A DNA stretch of 64,000 bases from Stieleria maiorica (GTDB lineage: Bacteria > Planctomycetota > Planctomycetia > Pirellulales > Pirellulaceae), in NCBI RefSeq assembly GCF_008035925.1, contig NZ_CP036264.1, positions 5,640,402-5,704,401 on the forward strand. Direction: 5' to 3'. Shown one piece after another: positions 33,612-42,818 of this stretch (position 1 is the first letter of the stretch; the number at the start of each line of letters is the position of its first letter). A program made the translations under genes and the position numbers. Below the pieces are notes generated by a model. The model searched no databases, was not told the origin of the DNA, and saw nothing but the letters and a program-made list of their open reading frames with translations.

Positions 33612-34907
33612 TCAACCTCGTGGCAACCAATTCGCAGACGCGACCGATTGTTCCAGCCGCACGCGTCCCTGGCAGCGCATTTCTTCCTCCGCAGCCGCCA
33701 TACGGACATGGACCATCACGTCGTGACCGTCGGGAATCCGGTCCTGCCACTCGATTGGTACGTGAATCCCGTCAATCGGGGTGCGCCGGACCATGTCGCG
33801 AACTTGGTCCGGGTCAAACTCCCAGCGCCCGAGCGAAGCGTCTTCCGAATCATCCTCGGGGTCCAACACCACCACCGTCAACTCTGCGTCGACGTCAAAG
33901 TTCTCCAGCGACAGCGCCCGGCCATCTTGGTCCACGACCGTCACAATCAGCAACAGTCCGTCGATTTCGGCGTCTTTGTCAAATTGGTGGCCACCGGATA
34001 GCCCGTCGTGCAGCTCCAAACGATCCGGGATCGCCAACGGCGCCGCCTCCGGGGGCTCGAACCCCATCTTTTTCGCATCGCTCGGCGGCGTCACCTTCCC
34101 CGGCGGCGACTCGGGATCTTCATCCGGAGGCAACGGCGGTCCGGGAATGATTTGATCGTCCATCAATTCGCCCTCGCCAGGCGGAATCAACTCCGTAGGC
34201 GGCGGCAGCTCGGAAAACGGCCCTTCGGATTCCGCCGGCGCCGGCGTCTCAATCGCTTCTCGCGGCATCCCCAGGCCCTCGGTGGGTGGATCAACCAACG
34301 GCTGCGGCGATTGGGGTGTTGCCGGATCAGGGGTCGGTTCGGGTTCCGGCGCGGGGTCGGCCGGTTGGTCGTCGCTGGCAGGCGGCAGCGGCAACCCCAT
34401 ACCGGGCTCGTCCGCCGGAGTGGGTATCACTGCAGGCGTCGGTGACTTCGGGGCCGGTCGATCCGCCGCAGCGGGCGGATCCAGTTCCAGAATTTCGTAG
34501 TCGTCGGGCTCGACAGGGGTGGGTGGACCGTGTGCGGGGCGGCGTTGGTTCTGTCGCTGTGGCGGATCGTTCGGATCGTCGGCCGCGTCTCGCAGCCGCG
34601 ATCGTTCTAATTCGTCGCGGAGCACCCGATTCTGGTAATCGGCGTCATACAGCTGGTCCTCCAGAACTCGAATCTCATTGGCCATCTTGGCCCGATACAG
34701 ATCTTCGTGCGCGCGTCCCCGACAGCCCTGTGACAGCGACAGCAAACAACACACGGCCAGCCAACACGCCCAGGCGCGCGCAGCCCGATTGCTAGCATAC
34801 CAGGCAGGTTTTGTTTGCCTGGAGCGTGGCGAGTCAGGAACGGAGTCGACCGATCGGGCTGTCACAAGGATCTTTGAAAATCTCTGGCGATTGGGTGAAG
34901 AATCCAC
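33612..34907 (-). CDS. Proline-rich putative lipoprotein with coiled-coil segment
   Basis: 431 residues as drawn from a GTG at 34907; another GTG at 34865 would shorten it by 14. A hydrophobic segment ending in LSLSQGC is a lipobox (about residue 62 in this numbering). After it comes a charged helical stretch (KMANEIRVLEDQLYDADYQNRVLRDELE, about 74-102), probably a short coiled coil. Residues ~110-280 are extremely rich in Pro, Asp and Glu and likely disordered. The last ~150 residues fold as a beta-rich domain (ELHDGLSGGHQFDKDAEIDGLLLIVTVVDQ onward) of unknown family. Envelope-anchored; role unknown. The start is uncertain. Confidence 0.65.
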   Translation of the reverse strand: MDSSPNRQRFSKILVTARSVDSVPDSPRSRQTKPAWYASNRAARAWACWLAVCCLLSLSQGCRGRAHEDLYRAKMANEIRVLEDQLYDADYQNRVLRDELERSRLRDAADDPNDPPQRQNQRRPAHGPPTPVEPDDYEILELDPPAAADRPAPKSPTPAVIPTPADEPGMGLPLPPASDDQPADPAPEPEPTPDPATPQSPQPLVDPPTEGLGMPREAIETPAPAESEGPFSELPPPTELIPPGEGELMDDQIIPGPPLPPDEDPESPPGKVTPPSDAKKMGFEPPEAAPLAIPDRLELHDGLSGGHQFDKDAEIDGLLLIVTVVDQDGRALSLENFDVDAELTVVVLDPEDDSEDASLGRWEFDPDQVRDMVRRTPIDGIHVPIEWQDRIPDGHDVMVHVRMAAAEEEMRCQGRVRLEQSVASANWLPRG

Positions 34908-35377
34908 GTCGAACGGCCGGTGCGCCGGTTCGCAGTCTGTCGAGTACCAATCTGACCGCGTTCAGGTCAAGGGTTCCTGGGGTGGGGCTGGGTTTCAGGT
35001 TTCAGGTTCAATCGGTCACAGAGGTCCCATTCGTCCCGTAGGTCCTATTTCCCCACAGCGCCCAGCAACCAATAGGACCAAACCGACTCATGGGACCAAT
35101 TCGATTCAGACGAATGCGCCCAACACGACCAACCACCGCCGATGTCAATCTGTAACGGTTGCGCCAACTTTGATGATTTTTCCGATTTTTCCGGTTTTGC
35201 CTTCAGGTTCGTTTGAGGCGTCGTCGATACCGCATCTGACGAGTCGTGCCCGCAGCGTCAAACGCGGCGGCACTCCGAAAACCATGGCTACGACTGGCCT
35301 CCCATTGCCAACACGGCAGTCCTCCGCGAGCGTCGCGGAGTATGCCGTAGCCGGGTTTTACCCCCCCAGAGTCTCAA
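34908..35377. other. Divergent intergenic region, about 470 bp
   Basis: Between the Pro-rich lipoprotein and the BBP7 gene. It includes the ATAGGACC repeats at 35021-35099 and a T-rich CCGATTTTTCCGG tract near 35175-35200. No gene recognised. Confidence 0.5.
35021..35099. repeat. GGTCCCAT/ATAGGACC repeat cluster
   Basis: Contains GGTCCCATTCGTCCCGTAGG, GGTCCTATT and ATAGGACC, with a distant inverted CATGGGACCAAT. Same vocabulary as 6794-6863. Confidence 0.6.
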
Positions 35378-37045
35378 GTGGTGACGACCGTGCCAAACTT
35401 TCAAATTCCCCGTCCGCTCACCGCCGTTTTGCTGACGGCGCTTACGCTCAGCCCGCTCGGCGCACAGACAGCATCCAGCCAACGTGGCGACGAAGCGGAT
35501 CAACGCGAGCACGTCCAGGCGGCTCGAGCCGGTTGGACGCCGACTCGGACCCCAGGCGCAGCGACGCACGCTGCCCAGCGATCTTCGCGGACCGCGGCGG
35601 TCCAACCCAAGAACAGCCGTCACGCCCAAGCGGTTCGGCCCAGCCAACGATCCACGCGCGGCTCGGACGCCGCCGCGAAACAGCCGACCGAAGTGCGCCA
35701 GGCGGGACACTACATCCCGACCCCGCCGCCGATGGACGGTGAAATCATTTACGAAACAGCGATCGTCGACGGCTCCTGCGACGCGATGGGACCGGCATGC
35801 GGCTGTGACGGGATCGGTTGCGATTCCATGGGGGCTTGCCAGCCGGGTTGCGGGTGCAGCCTGTGCGGCGAACTCCCCAGCGGACGCGCTTGGCGACCGG
35901 CGCTCACCTTGAGTCTTCCCCAGGACGGTTGGGTGTCGTTCGAAGGGCTGGGAATGTGGTCCGACGGCATGGAACTGCCGGCCCTGGTGACCCAATCCCC
36001 CTCGGGAACGGATCAAGCCGATGCCGGAGTTCTGAACCGCAGCAACACCACGACACTCTTTGGCGGCCCCGGACGAGCCCTGTTTGACGATTCACGCACC
36101 GGTTGGAGACTTCGATTCGGATTCTGGCTCGATCGCTGCCACACCTGGGGTGTCGGTGCGGACTACCTGGAATTGGACCGCGAAAGCGAGAGCTTCTCGG
36201 CCACCAGCACCGGAGATCCGATCTTGGCACGGCCGTTCTTCAACACCCTGACCGGCCGCGAAGACGCCGAGTTGGTGGCATTGAACAACGGTGCCGACAT
36301 CCAATTGACCGGAACCGTCGCCGTGAGCGCCTACAGCGAACTGACCGGCGGCAGCGTGTACCTGCGTCGCATGACCTGTTGCGACGAAGGCTGCCGTCAG
36401 TGGCTGTTTTGCGGATGTGCCGGCCACTACTGCACGCGGTCGGAATTCCGTGTCGGGTACCGGTTCATGCAACTCGATGAAGGCGTCGGCATCAGCGAAG
36501 ACTTGAGCAACAACGGCACGTTCAACATCGGCGACTTCGACATCATGGATCAATTCGATACCGAGAACCAATTCAACGGCATCGACTTGGCCTGGAACCA
36601 CCGCATCACACGCGGCTATTGGACCTGCGAAAGTCTTGTCCGTCTGGCCATCGGCAACACCCGTCAAACCGTTCGCATTGCGGGCCAGACGGTGATCGTC
36701 GATCGAAACGATCCGAACAACCAAACCACCGAAACCTACGACGCGGGTCTGTTGGCGCTGGCGTCCAACAGTGGAACACACCAGCAAGACGAGTTCTCGG
36801 TCTTGCCCGAAGTGAATCTGACACTGGGTTACCAGCTGACCGACCATCTGAAAGCGACTTTCGGCTACACCGGAATCTACTGGTCCAACGTGGTCCGTCC
36901 CGGAGAGCACATTCCGACCATGATCGACACCAACCAGCTGCCGCCGGCGATCACGGGCAACAGCGACCCGCGCCCCCAGTTCGCCTTTGACACGACCGAC
37001 TACTGGGCTCACGGCTTGACCTATGGCTTGGAATACAGGTGGTAG
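35378..37045 (+). CDS. BBP7-family outer-membrane beta-barrel protein
   Basis: 555 residues from one of three close GTG codons (35378, 35381, 35390). A signal peptide ends near LGAQT (residue ~30), followed by an Ala/Arg/Gln-rich linker to 110. Residues ~130-170 hold a cysteine-rich cluster (CDAMGPACGCDGIGCDSMGACQPGCGCSLC), characteristic of planctomycete BBP7 proteins. The rest is an alternating-strand barrel with WRLRFGFWLDR, SEFRVGYRFMQLDEG and a final GLTYGLEYRW ending in an aromatic residue. It is expected in the outer membrane; the function is unknown. The large surface protein gene follows 187 bp downstream. Confidence 0.82.
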   Translation: MVTTVPNFQIPRPLTAVLLTALTLSPLGAQTASSQRGDEADQREHVQAARAGWTPTRTPGAATHAAQRSSRTAAVQPKNSRHAQAVRPSQRSTRGSDAAAKQPTEVRQAGHYIPTPPPMDGEIIYETAIVDGSCDAMGPACGCDGIGCDSMGACQPGCGCSLCGELPSGRAWRPALTLSLPQDGWVSFEGLGMWSDGMELPALVTQSPSGTDQADAGVLNRSNTTTLFGGPGRALFDDSRTGWRLRFGFWLDRCHTWGVGADYLELDRESESFSATSTGDPILARPFFNTLTGREDAELVALNNGADIQLTGTVAVSAYSELTGGSVYLRRMTCCDEGCRQWLFCGCAGHYCTRSEFRVGYRFMQLDEGVGISEDLSNNGTFNIGDFDIMDQFDTENQFNGIDLAWNHRITRGYWTCESLVRLAIGNTRQTVRIAGQTVIVDRNDPNNQTTETYDAGLLALASNSGTHQQDEFSVLPEVNLTLGYQLTDHLKATFGYTGIYWSNVVRPGEHIPTMIDTNQLPPAITGNSDPRPQFAFDTTDYWAHGLTYGLEYRW

Positions 37046-37232
37046 GAGCACCGGTGGTAATCGTTACAACCCGCAGACCGGTGAATTCTTTTCCGCATCG
37101 GGTCGATAGCAGCGATTGAGACTGACTCCCCCCGAACAATTGAACGCCGTTGGCTTTACAGGCGGTGCATTGCTCACGATCGCGACATCGTGACGATCGG
37201 CGTTCGGATCACCCGATAATAGGAAGGTTCCC

Positions 37233-40200
37233 ATGGTCTGGCAGCGAATGATTCAGCGACTGGTTGGTCGCAAGCGTCGTTCAAATACCGAAGCGAAGAA
37301 CAAGAATCGTCGTCGCGTGTTGCGTCACGAGTCATTGGTCAAACGCCAATTGCTGGCCGCCGATATCGGTGCAATCTCTGGCGTCGCTTTCACGGACCTG
37401 ACCGGCGACGGTCTGACCGGCGATGATCCACGTTTGGAAGGCGTGACGGTTGAACTCTATCGCGACACCAACGCGAACAACACGTACGATGCCGGAACCG
37501 ACGTGTTGGTCGACAGCGTCACGACCGACACGAATGCGGACCCTGTGCCGGGACAGTATCGCTTCGACGACCTCTCGGTGGACACCTACTTCGTGGTTCA
37601 GGGCGCCGCCCCCGGTGACGTCGACGAGCCGTCGGCTCAACTGGTCCAGATCACCGCCGATGACGCCGATGGCGCAACCATCGTGACGATCGATGATTTC
37701 ACCAGCGGTGCGCAAATCGCGACAGCGGTTGCCGCACAGACGGTCGATCAGTCGGTCTCTGCGGGGAATGCCTTGGGGCAATTTCGAGACGCCCGGCTGA
37801 CTCACACCGGTGCTGCAGGCAACACGACGTTCCAAGTCGATACCGCCAACCAGCTGATGAGTCTGAGCACCGGTGGCGGAGCGACGAGCGAAGTCACGGT
37901 CGAATACGACGGAAACGATGGAGCATTCGGATTGACCGTGCCCCCCGGATTCTCGCCGACCTCTTCTTTGGCAGGCGGAACCGCCGGCGGGGCTGTGCCG
38001 ACCAACACCGGGATCGAACTCGTCGGTCGTGGGGCCAACCAAGCAGAATCGATGATCGTGACCGTCATCACCTCGGCAACCGAAGCGTCGGAGATCACGG
38101 TTCCGGTACAGCAGAACGCGACGCTGCAATCCATCTTTGTCGAATTCACCGATGCCGGATGGGGAACATCCACCCTACCAGGAATCAGCGCGCCGGCCGA
38201 CTTTAATAGCGTGATCGCGATTCGCGCTCAAGCCGTCATCACCAACGCCGACAACGACATCTTCTTTTCGGTGGTCGAATCGCGAGGCCCCGCCCCGGTC
38301 ACGACCAATTTGCAGAACACGCAGTTGTTGACATTGGGCGGCAACGTCTTCTCCGATTTCGGCGGTGGGGCGGACACAAACAACGGTCAACTTGACGGTG
38401 GCGAAACGGGAGTCTCCGGAGTCACCGTCGAACTGTACGCCGAACCCGGCGGCGGTGGCGCAATCGATCCGAGCACGCAAACCGCGGTTGCAACCACGAC
38501 GACGGACGGCAACGGTGACTACTCCTTTGCCCAGCTCTCCGCGGGTAACTACTTGGTGGTGATCCCCGAGTCCGAATTGGGAGCCGGCCAATCCTTGTTC
38601 GGCCACGTCTCCAGTACCGGAAACGACCCCGCAGCGGATCCGGATGATGACGTCAGTGACGACGACAACGGAACCCTCGTCGCGGGCGTCGGAATCGTCA
38701 CCGGTGAAATCACCTTGGTCGCCGGCGCCGAACCCACCGACGACGGTGATACCGATTCCAGCACCAATCTGTCCCTGGACATTGGTGTCGTTCCGACCTT
38801 CGATCTGGCGATCACCAAGACGCTCGATTCGGCCGCGTCGACATTGCAAAGCGGCGGCGAAGCGTTCTTTGACATCGCGTTCCAAAACAATGGCCCGCTC
38901 GATGCGACGAACGTTGTGATCGCCGACGTGATCCCCGCCGGGATGACGATCAACCAGGGCAATTCCAACTTCGGAACGTACACGCCGACGATCAACGGCC
39001 AGAACCTCAGTGTCGCGATCGGCGCGCTCGCCGCCGGTGCCAGCGACACGATCCGGATCGCCGTGGACATCGACAACGGCCAGACCGCGGATTTGACCAA
39101 CACCGCAACGATCTCTGGTGACCAGGTCGAAACCGACGACACGAACAACTCCGATGATGCCTCCGTGCCGATCGAGAGCACCGACTTGGCGATCACCAAA
39201 TCCGACAACACGACCGGTTCGGTCGTCGCCGGGGAACAATTCACATACACGATCACGGTGACCAACAACGGGCCGGACACCGCGACCGGAATCGTTGCGA
39301 CCGACAGCCTGCCGAGCGACCTGTCGTTCGTCAGCGCGTCGTTCACCACCGGCAGCGGCACAGTAACGGAAAACCCGGCCGGCAGCGGCGACCTGTCGAT
39401 CAGTATCGATGACCTGGCCGCATCCGCATCGGCCGTCATCGACGTCGTGGTGATGGTCGCCGCCGACGCCGGCAACTCGCTCAGCAATACCGCCACCGTG
39501 ACCGGGACGCCCGACACCGATTCGGACACCAGCAACAACAGCGCGACCGAGACGACCCCCGTGGTTCGCAACGTCGATGTCGCCGTCACCAAGACGACCA
39601 CCGACACCGCCGTTGCCGGTGGGCAATTGACCTACACCGTCGAAGTGACCAACAACGGCCCCGGGGACGCCCGCGGCGTGGAAGTCACCGACACGCTGGA
39701 TTCACGCCTGACCTTTGACAGTTTCGATGCCGGAACCTCCGGCGTGACCATCGCCCAGAACGGCCAAGACCTGACCTTCACCGTCGGCACGCTGACCAGC
39801 GGGCAGACCGAAACGTTCACCTTCGTCGTCGACATCGCCAGCTCCGCCACCGGGACGCTGAACAATCAAGCCGACATCACCACAACCGATGTTGACACCG
39901 ATGCGACCAACGACAGCGATGACGTGGACGTCGCGATCACCGTGGACACCGACTTGGTGATCAGCAAAAGTGTCGATTTGGCAACGGCGGTCCCCGGCCA
40001 AGACACGCTGACCTACACCTTCACAATCTCCCACGATACCGACAGCGTCAGCGATTCCGGTGAAGTCACCTTCACCGACACGCTGCCGGCCGGACTGACC
40101 GGGTTGACGATCGACGCGCCCGATGCCACCTCGTCCGGATTCGACACCGCACAACAGACCATCACGGTCGTGCACGATCCGATTCCCGTCGGCCAGACGC

Positions 40201-41468
40201 GAACGTTCACCGTCACCGCCTCGGTCAACGAAGACGCCTCGGGATCGATCGTCAACACCGGCAGCATCAGCGTCGCGGGAGGCGAGTCCGACACGACCAA
40301 CAACAGCGACACCGCCACGACGGCGATGACACCGCAATTCGATGTGACGCTGACCAAGACCGCCGGGGACACGACGCCGGATCCAGGCGATAACGTCACC
40401 TACACGATCGAACTGACCAATTCCGGCCCCAGCACGGCCACCAACGTCGTCCTGACCGATGACGTCCCGACCGGGCTGACGTTCGTCAGCGGAAGCTTGG
40501 ACGGACAATCGGCGACCGTCTCGGGTAGCACCGTGACGTTCCCGGGGGTCTCACTGGACGAAAACGAAACGCTGACGGCCACGTTGGTCTTTACCGTCGG
40601 CGTCGACACCAGCGGCACGGTGACCAACACGGCCAGTGTCACGGCCGATAGCGGCGAAACCGACACGACCAACAACACGGCGACCGCCGCCATCACCGCC
40701 ACGCCGCAAGCCGATCTGACGGTCGAAAAAACGGTCGATGATGACATCGCACAAACCGGCGAAACACTCGTCTACACCGTCACCGTCACCAACGACGGCG
40801 TCTCCACCGCGTTCGATTCGGTCGCCACGGACACACTTCCCTCCGGAGTCACCTTCGTCAGCGGAACCGATCAAAACAACAACGCTCTGTCGGCCACGGG
40901 CGGCGTCGTCACCGTCGACGCCGGCGACTTGGCCCCGGGCGCGTCCTTCAGCTTTACCATCAACGTCACGATCGACGCCGACGCGAGTGGAAACCTGCAA
41001 AACGTCGTGGTTGTATCAACAACCACCGATGAATCGGACGATACCAATAACAGTGATCAGGCGACCACGGCCGTCGACCCGATGATTCGCTCGATCAGCG
41101 GTTCGGTCTACTTCGATCGCGACAATGATGGCGTTCGTGACGCCGACGAAGTCGGGATCCAAGGCGTGACGATCCGGCTGACCGGCACCGAGGCCTCCGG
41201 TAACGCGATCCAAGAACGCACCGTCGTGACCGATGCCAACGGAGATTACGAATTCACCCAACTGGGAGCGGGAACCTACCGAGTCGAAGAGGTTCAGCCG
41301 GAGGATTTCGTGAGTGGCCAGAACACCGTCGGCAATGGAGCGACCGCAACCGTCGTCGATGACGTCTTCACCGATCTCGCACTCGGGATCGATGACAACG
41401 CGACCGACTTTAACTTTGGAGAACGAGCACAGGTGCTCTCAAAACGACGCTTCCTCGCATCATCGTGA
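37233..41468 (+). CDS. Large surface protein with LEPR-XLL-like start, six DUF11 repeats and SdrD-B-like domains
   Basis: 1,411 residues; the ATG at 37233 has a Shine-Dalgarno AGGAAGG five bases upstream. The N-terminus is very basic, then RHESLVKRQLLAAD (31-44) recalls the planctomycete LEPR-XLL export/anchoring motif. SdrD-B-like prealbumin modules lie at about 46-125, 365-450 and 1287-1400 (e.g. GSVYFDRDNDGVRDADE). Six DUF11 repeats of ~125 residues start at about 523, 650, 781, 906, 1036 and 1160, each opening with a [DV]xxITK-type strand and containing NNGP and NTA motifs. Very low Lys/Cys, high Thr/Asp. Likely an extracellular adhesion or wall-like protein. It ends at a terminator. Confidence 0.85.
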   Translation: MVWQRMIQRLVGRKRRSNTEAKNKNRRRVLRHESLVKRQLLAADIGAISGVAFTDLTGDGLTGDDPRLEGVTVELYRDTNANNTYDAGTDVLVDSVTTDTNADPVPGQYRFDDLSVDTYFVVQGAAPGDVDEPSAQLVQITADDADGATIVTIDDFTSGAQIATAVAAQTVDQSVSAGNALGQFRDARLTHTGAAGNTTFQVDTANQLMSLSTGGGATSEVTVEYDGNDGAFGLTVPPGFSPTSSLAGGTAGGAVPTNTGIELVGRGANQAESMIVTVITSATEASEITVPVQQNATLQSIFVEFTDAGWGTSTLPGISAPADFNSVIAIRAQAVITNADNDIFFSVVESRGPAPVTTNLQNTQLLTLGGNVFSDFGGGADTNNGQLDGGETGVSGVTVELYAEPGGGGAIDPSTQTAVATTTTDGNGDYSFAQLSAGNYLVVIPESELGAGQSLFGHVSSTGNDPAADPDDDVSDDDNGTLVAGVGIVTGEITLVAGAEPTDDGDTDSSTNLSLDIGVVPTFDLAITKTLDSAASTLQSGGEAFFDIAFQNNGPLDATNVVIADVIPAGMTINQGNSNFGTYTPTINGQNLSVAIGALAAGASDTIRIAVDIDNGQTADLTNTATISGDQVETDDTNNSDDASVPIESTDLAITKSDNTTGSVVAGEQFTYTITVTNNGPDTATGIVATDSLPSDLSFVSASFTTGSGTVTENPAGSGDLSISIDDLAASASAVIDVVVMVAADAGNSLSNTATVTGTPDTDSDTSNNSATETTPVVRNVDVAVTKTTTDTAVAGGQLTYTVEVTNNGPGDARGVEVTDTLDSRLTFDSFDAGTSGVTIAQNGQDLTFTVGTLTSGQTETFTFVVDIASSATGTLNNQADITTTDVDTDATNDSDDVDVAITVDTDLVISKSVDLATAVPGQDTLTYTFTISHDTDSVSDSGEVTFTDTLPAGLTGLTIDAPDATSSGFDTAQQTITVVHDPIPVGQTRTFTVTASVNEDASGSIVNTGSISVAGGESDTTNNSDTATTAMTPQFDVTLTKTAGDTTPDPGDNVTYTIELTNSGPSTATNVVLTDDVPTGLTFVSGSLDGQSATVSGSTVTFPGVSLDENETLTATLVFTVGVDTSGTVTNTASVTADSGETDTTNNTATAAITATPQADLTVEKTVDDDIAQTGETLVYTVTVTNDGVSTAFDSVATDTLPSGVTFVSGTDQNNNALSATGGVVTVDAGDLAPGASFSFTINVTIDADASGNLQNVVVVSTTTDESDDTNNSDQATTAVDPMIRSISGSVYFDRDNDGVRDADEVGIQGVTIRLTGTEASGNAIQERTVVTDANGDYEFTQLGAGTYRVEEVQPEDFVSGQNTVGNGATATVVDDVFTDLALGIDDNATDFNFGERAQVLSKRRFLASS

Positions 41469-41595
41469 TGACTGTCCCTCGTGGAACGACCGTTCGTCTC
41501 GCACTTCGCCGGAGCCGGTGATGTAGCGAAATGCAGAAGGACGAACGACGTCGCCGCGACCGCGAGACGTCTCACGCATCGGTGAGGAAGCCGCC

Positions 41596-41633
41596 AACGC
41601 ACGGCCTTTCGGGGGGAAGGCCGTGCGTTTTTT
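41596..41633 (+). terminator. Intrinsic terminator after the large surface protein
   Basis: AACGCACGGCCTTTC pairs with GAAGGCCGTGCGTT around a G-rich loop, followed by TTTTTT. It lies about 130 nt past the surface-protein stop. Confidence 0.9.
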
Positions 41634-41731
41634 ATGCGCATTGAACCACGGCCGGATTGGCGCCGGTGCGTCCGGGATGGAAGTCAATCAGACGCGGCCT
41701 CGCAGGTTGAAGCCTTCCCTCACCACCAGCC

Positions 41732-41867
41732 CCCCATCCTCCCGCCCATCATTCTGCCCGCCCATCATTCTGCCCCCCATCATTCTGCCCCGCATCGTCT
41801 TGCCCCCATCGTCTTGCCCCCATCGTCTTGCCCCCATCGTCTTGCCCCCATCGTCTTGCCCCCATCC
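41732..41867 (+). repeat. 14-16-nt tandem repeat array, about eight units (family A)
   Basis: Units grade from GCCCATCATTCT-type at the left to five exact GCCCCCATCGTCTT units at the right, period 14 there. The gradient suggests growth by unequal copying from one end. Confidence 0.9.
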
Positions 41868-41914
41868 AAGCTGCGCACGCCGGATCGTCCTCCACTCGCA
41901 CCACCATACCGACC

Positions 41915-42322
41915 TCACAGACCGTTGTCCCCCGGCGTCGCACAACGCTTCCCCGAACACATCGGGAAGACCGGCAGCAGATCCCCGATCTCCAAGACCT
42001 TTCCCGTCTGATCCTTGACACGAAAGTTCGTCTCTCCCTCGCCCAGCCGATCGAGTAAATCCTGCCTGCCGTCCGCCACCGTGACATCCAGAACGTCCCC
42101 AGTTTTCAACTGAATCGCACGCGTCCCTGCCGGTAACACGCCCCCGTAGTCCTGTTGATAACTCTGCTTCAAATGGACTCGGTACAGTTCAATCGCGAAG
42201 CGGGCCGCTTCGGAGTTGGCTCGCTTGGCATCGTCTTGCAGCCGACGGTGATCCACCCACCAGCCACACATCGCAGCAGTGGAAAGAACGACCAACAGAA
42301 TCGTCGAAAGGCGAAACTTCAT
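41915..42322 (-). CDS. Small membrane-anchored hypothetical protein
   Basis: 135 residues from the ATG at 42322. MKFRLSTILLVVLSTAAMCGWW forms an N-terminal signal-anchor, a type very common in planctomycete short proteins. The soluble remainder contains a helical part (DDAKRANSEAARFAIELYRVHLK) and a beta-like part (IQLKTGDVLDVTVADGRQDLL, NFRVKDQTGKVLEIGDLLP). No family recognised. The frame is open further upstream to 42478 without support. Confidence 0.62.
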   Translation of the reverse strand: MKFRLSTILLVVLSTAAMCGWWVDHRRLQDDAKRANSEAARFAIELYRVHLKQSYQQDYGGVLPAGTRAIQLKTGDVLDVTVADGRQDLLDRLGEGETNFRVKDQTGKVLEIGDLLPVFPMCSGKRCATPGDNGL

Positions 42323-42491
42323 GAGGTGACTCTCCGCGGGGATTGTCAGAGGCGCGCGTGGGCCCGTCGCGCAGCGGTGGGTGATGAGATCAGCGGAGTA
42401 GTATATCCGAACGCCAATCCCACGATGTTCACAGAACCTGCCGTGTGGACGTCGCTTTCCTCGGCAGAGGACGCGCAATGTTAAAACTCTG

Positions 42492-42520
42492 ATTTAACAG
42501 GCGTTTACGACTTCACTCTC
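42492..42520. repeat. TTTAACAGGCGTTTACGA dispersed motif, copy 2
   Basis: The 18-nt core is identical to 10810-10840. Confidence 0.65.
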
Positions 42521-42610
42521 CGTGGCAGGGAGCGTGCGGATTCTAAGTCGTTGATTCTAAAGGGTTTTCGCGAATTACTCTGGCGGCCCTGTACCACGAA
42601 GGAAGTGATT

Positions 42611-42685
42611 GCCCACGGATGGCAGCGCGAACCCACGGATGTTGTGCGGTCGGGGATCCGTGGGTTCGCGCTGCCATCCGTGGGC
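42611..42685. repeat. Perfect 30-nt palindromic stem with 15-nt loop, copy 1 (family C)
   Basis: Arms 42611-42640 and 42656-42685 are exact reverse complements, each bounded by CCACGGAT at both ends with GGCAGCGCGAA in the middle. On the plus strand it is followed by TTTTTCG, so it could also terminate transcription. Compare 53903-53975. Confidence 0.93.
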
Positions 42686-42818
42686 TTTTTCGATTTCCCG
42701 AGACCTTGCCTCCGAACGCACCGCCAAAAAGAAAAACCGTCCTGCAAGCGAGTGAAGAACGTAAGAGCCTGCTATCTGAGCGGTTAAGAACCGCACGACC
42801 TCGGAAGCGAGGACCGGT

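Larger units (their letters stand above)
41469..41914. other. Convergent intergenic region, about 445 bp
   Basis: Contains the strong terminator at 41596-41633 and the largest family A tandem array at 41732-41867. No gene recognised. Confidence 0.6.
42323..42818. other. Intergenic stretch, about 495 bp
   Basis: Upstream of the small membrane protein and downstream of panE, both on the minus strand. It holds the TTTAACAGGCG motif at 42492 and the perfect palindrome at 42611-42685; no gene recognised. Confidence 0.55.

Noticed and set aside
38175-39626. 483-codon open frame on the minus strand inside the DUF11 surface protein gene
   Set aside because: It is antisense to a clear repeat protein with consistent domain structure; the Gly/Val/Arg/Asp-rich translation is typical of a shadow frame in high-GC DNA.
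41732-41867. CRISPR array
   Set aside because: Units are 14-16 nt without distinct spacers, so it is a simple tandem repeat.
42611-42685. Insertion sequence remnant
   Set aside because: No transposase reading frame and the palindrome is complete in itself; treated as a short palindromic repeat.
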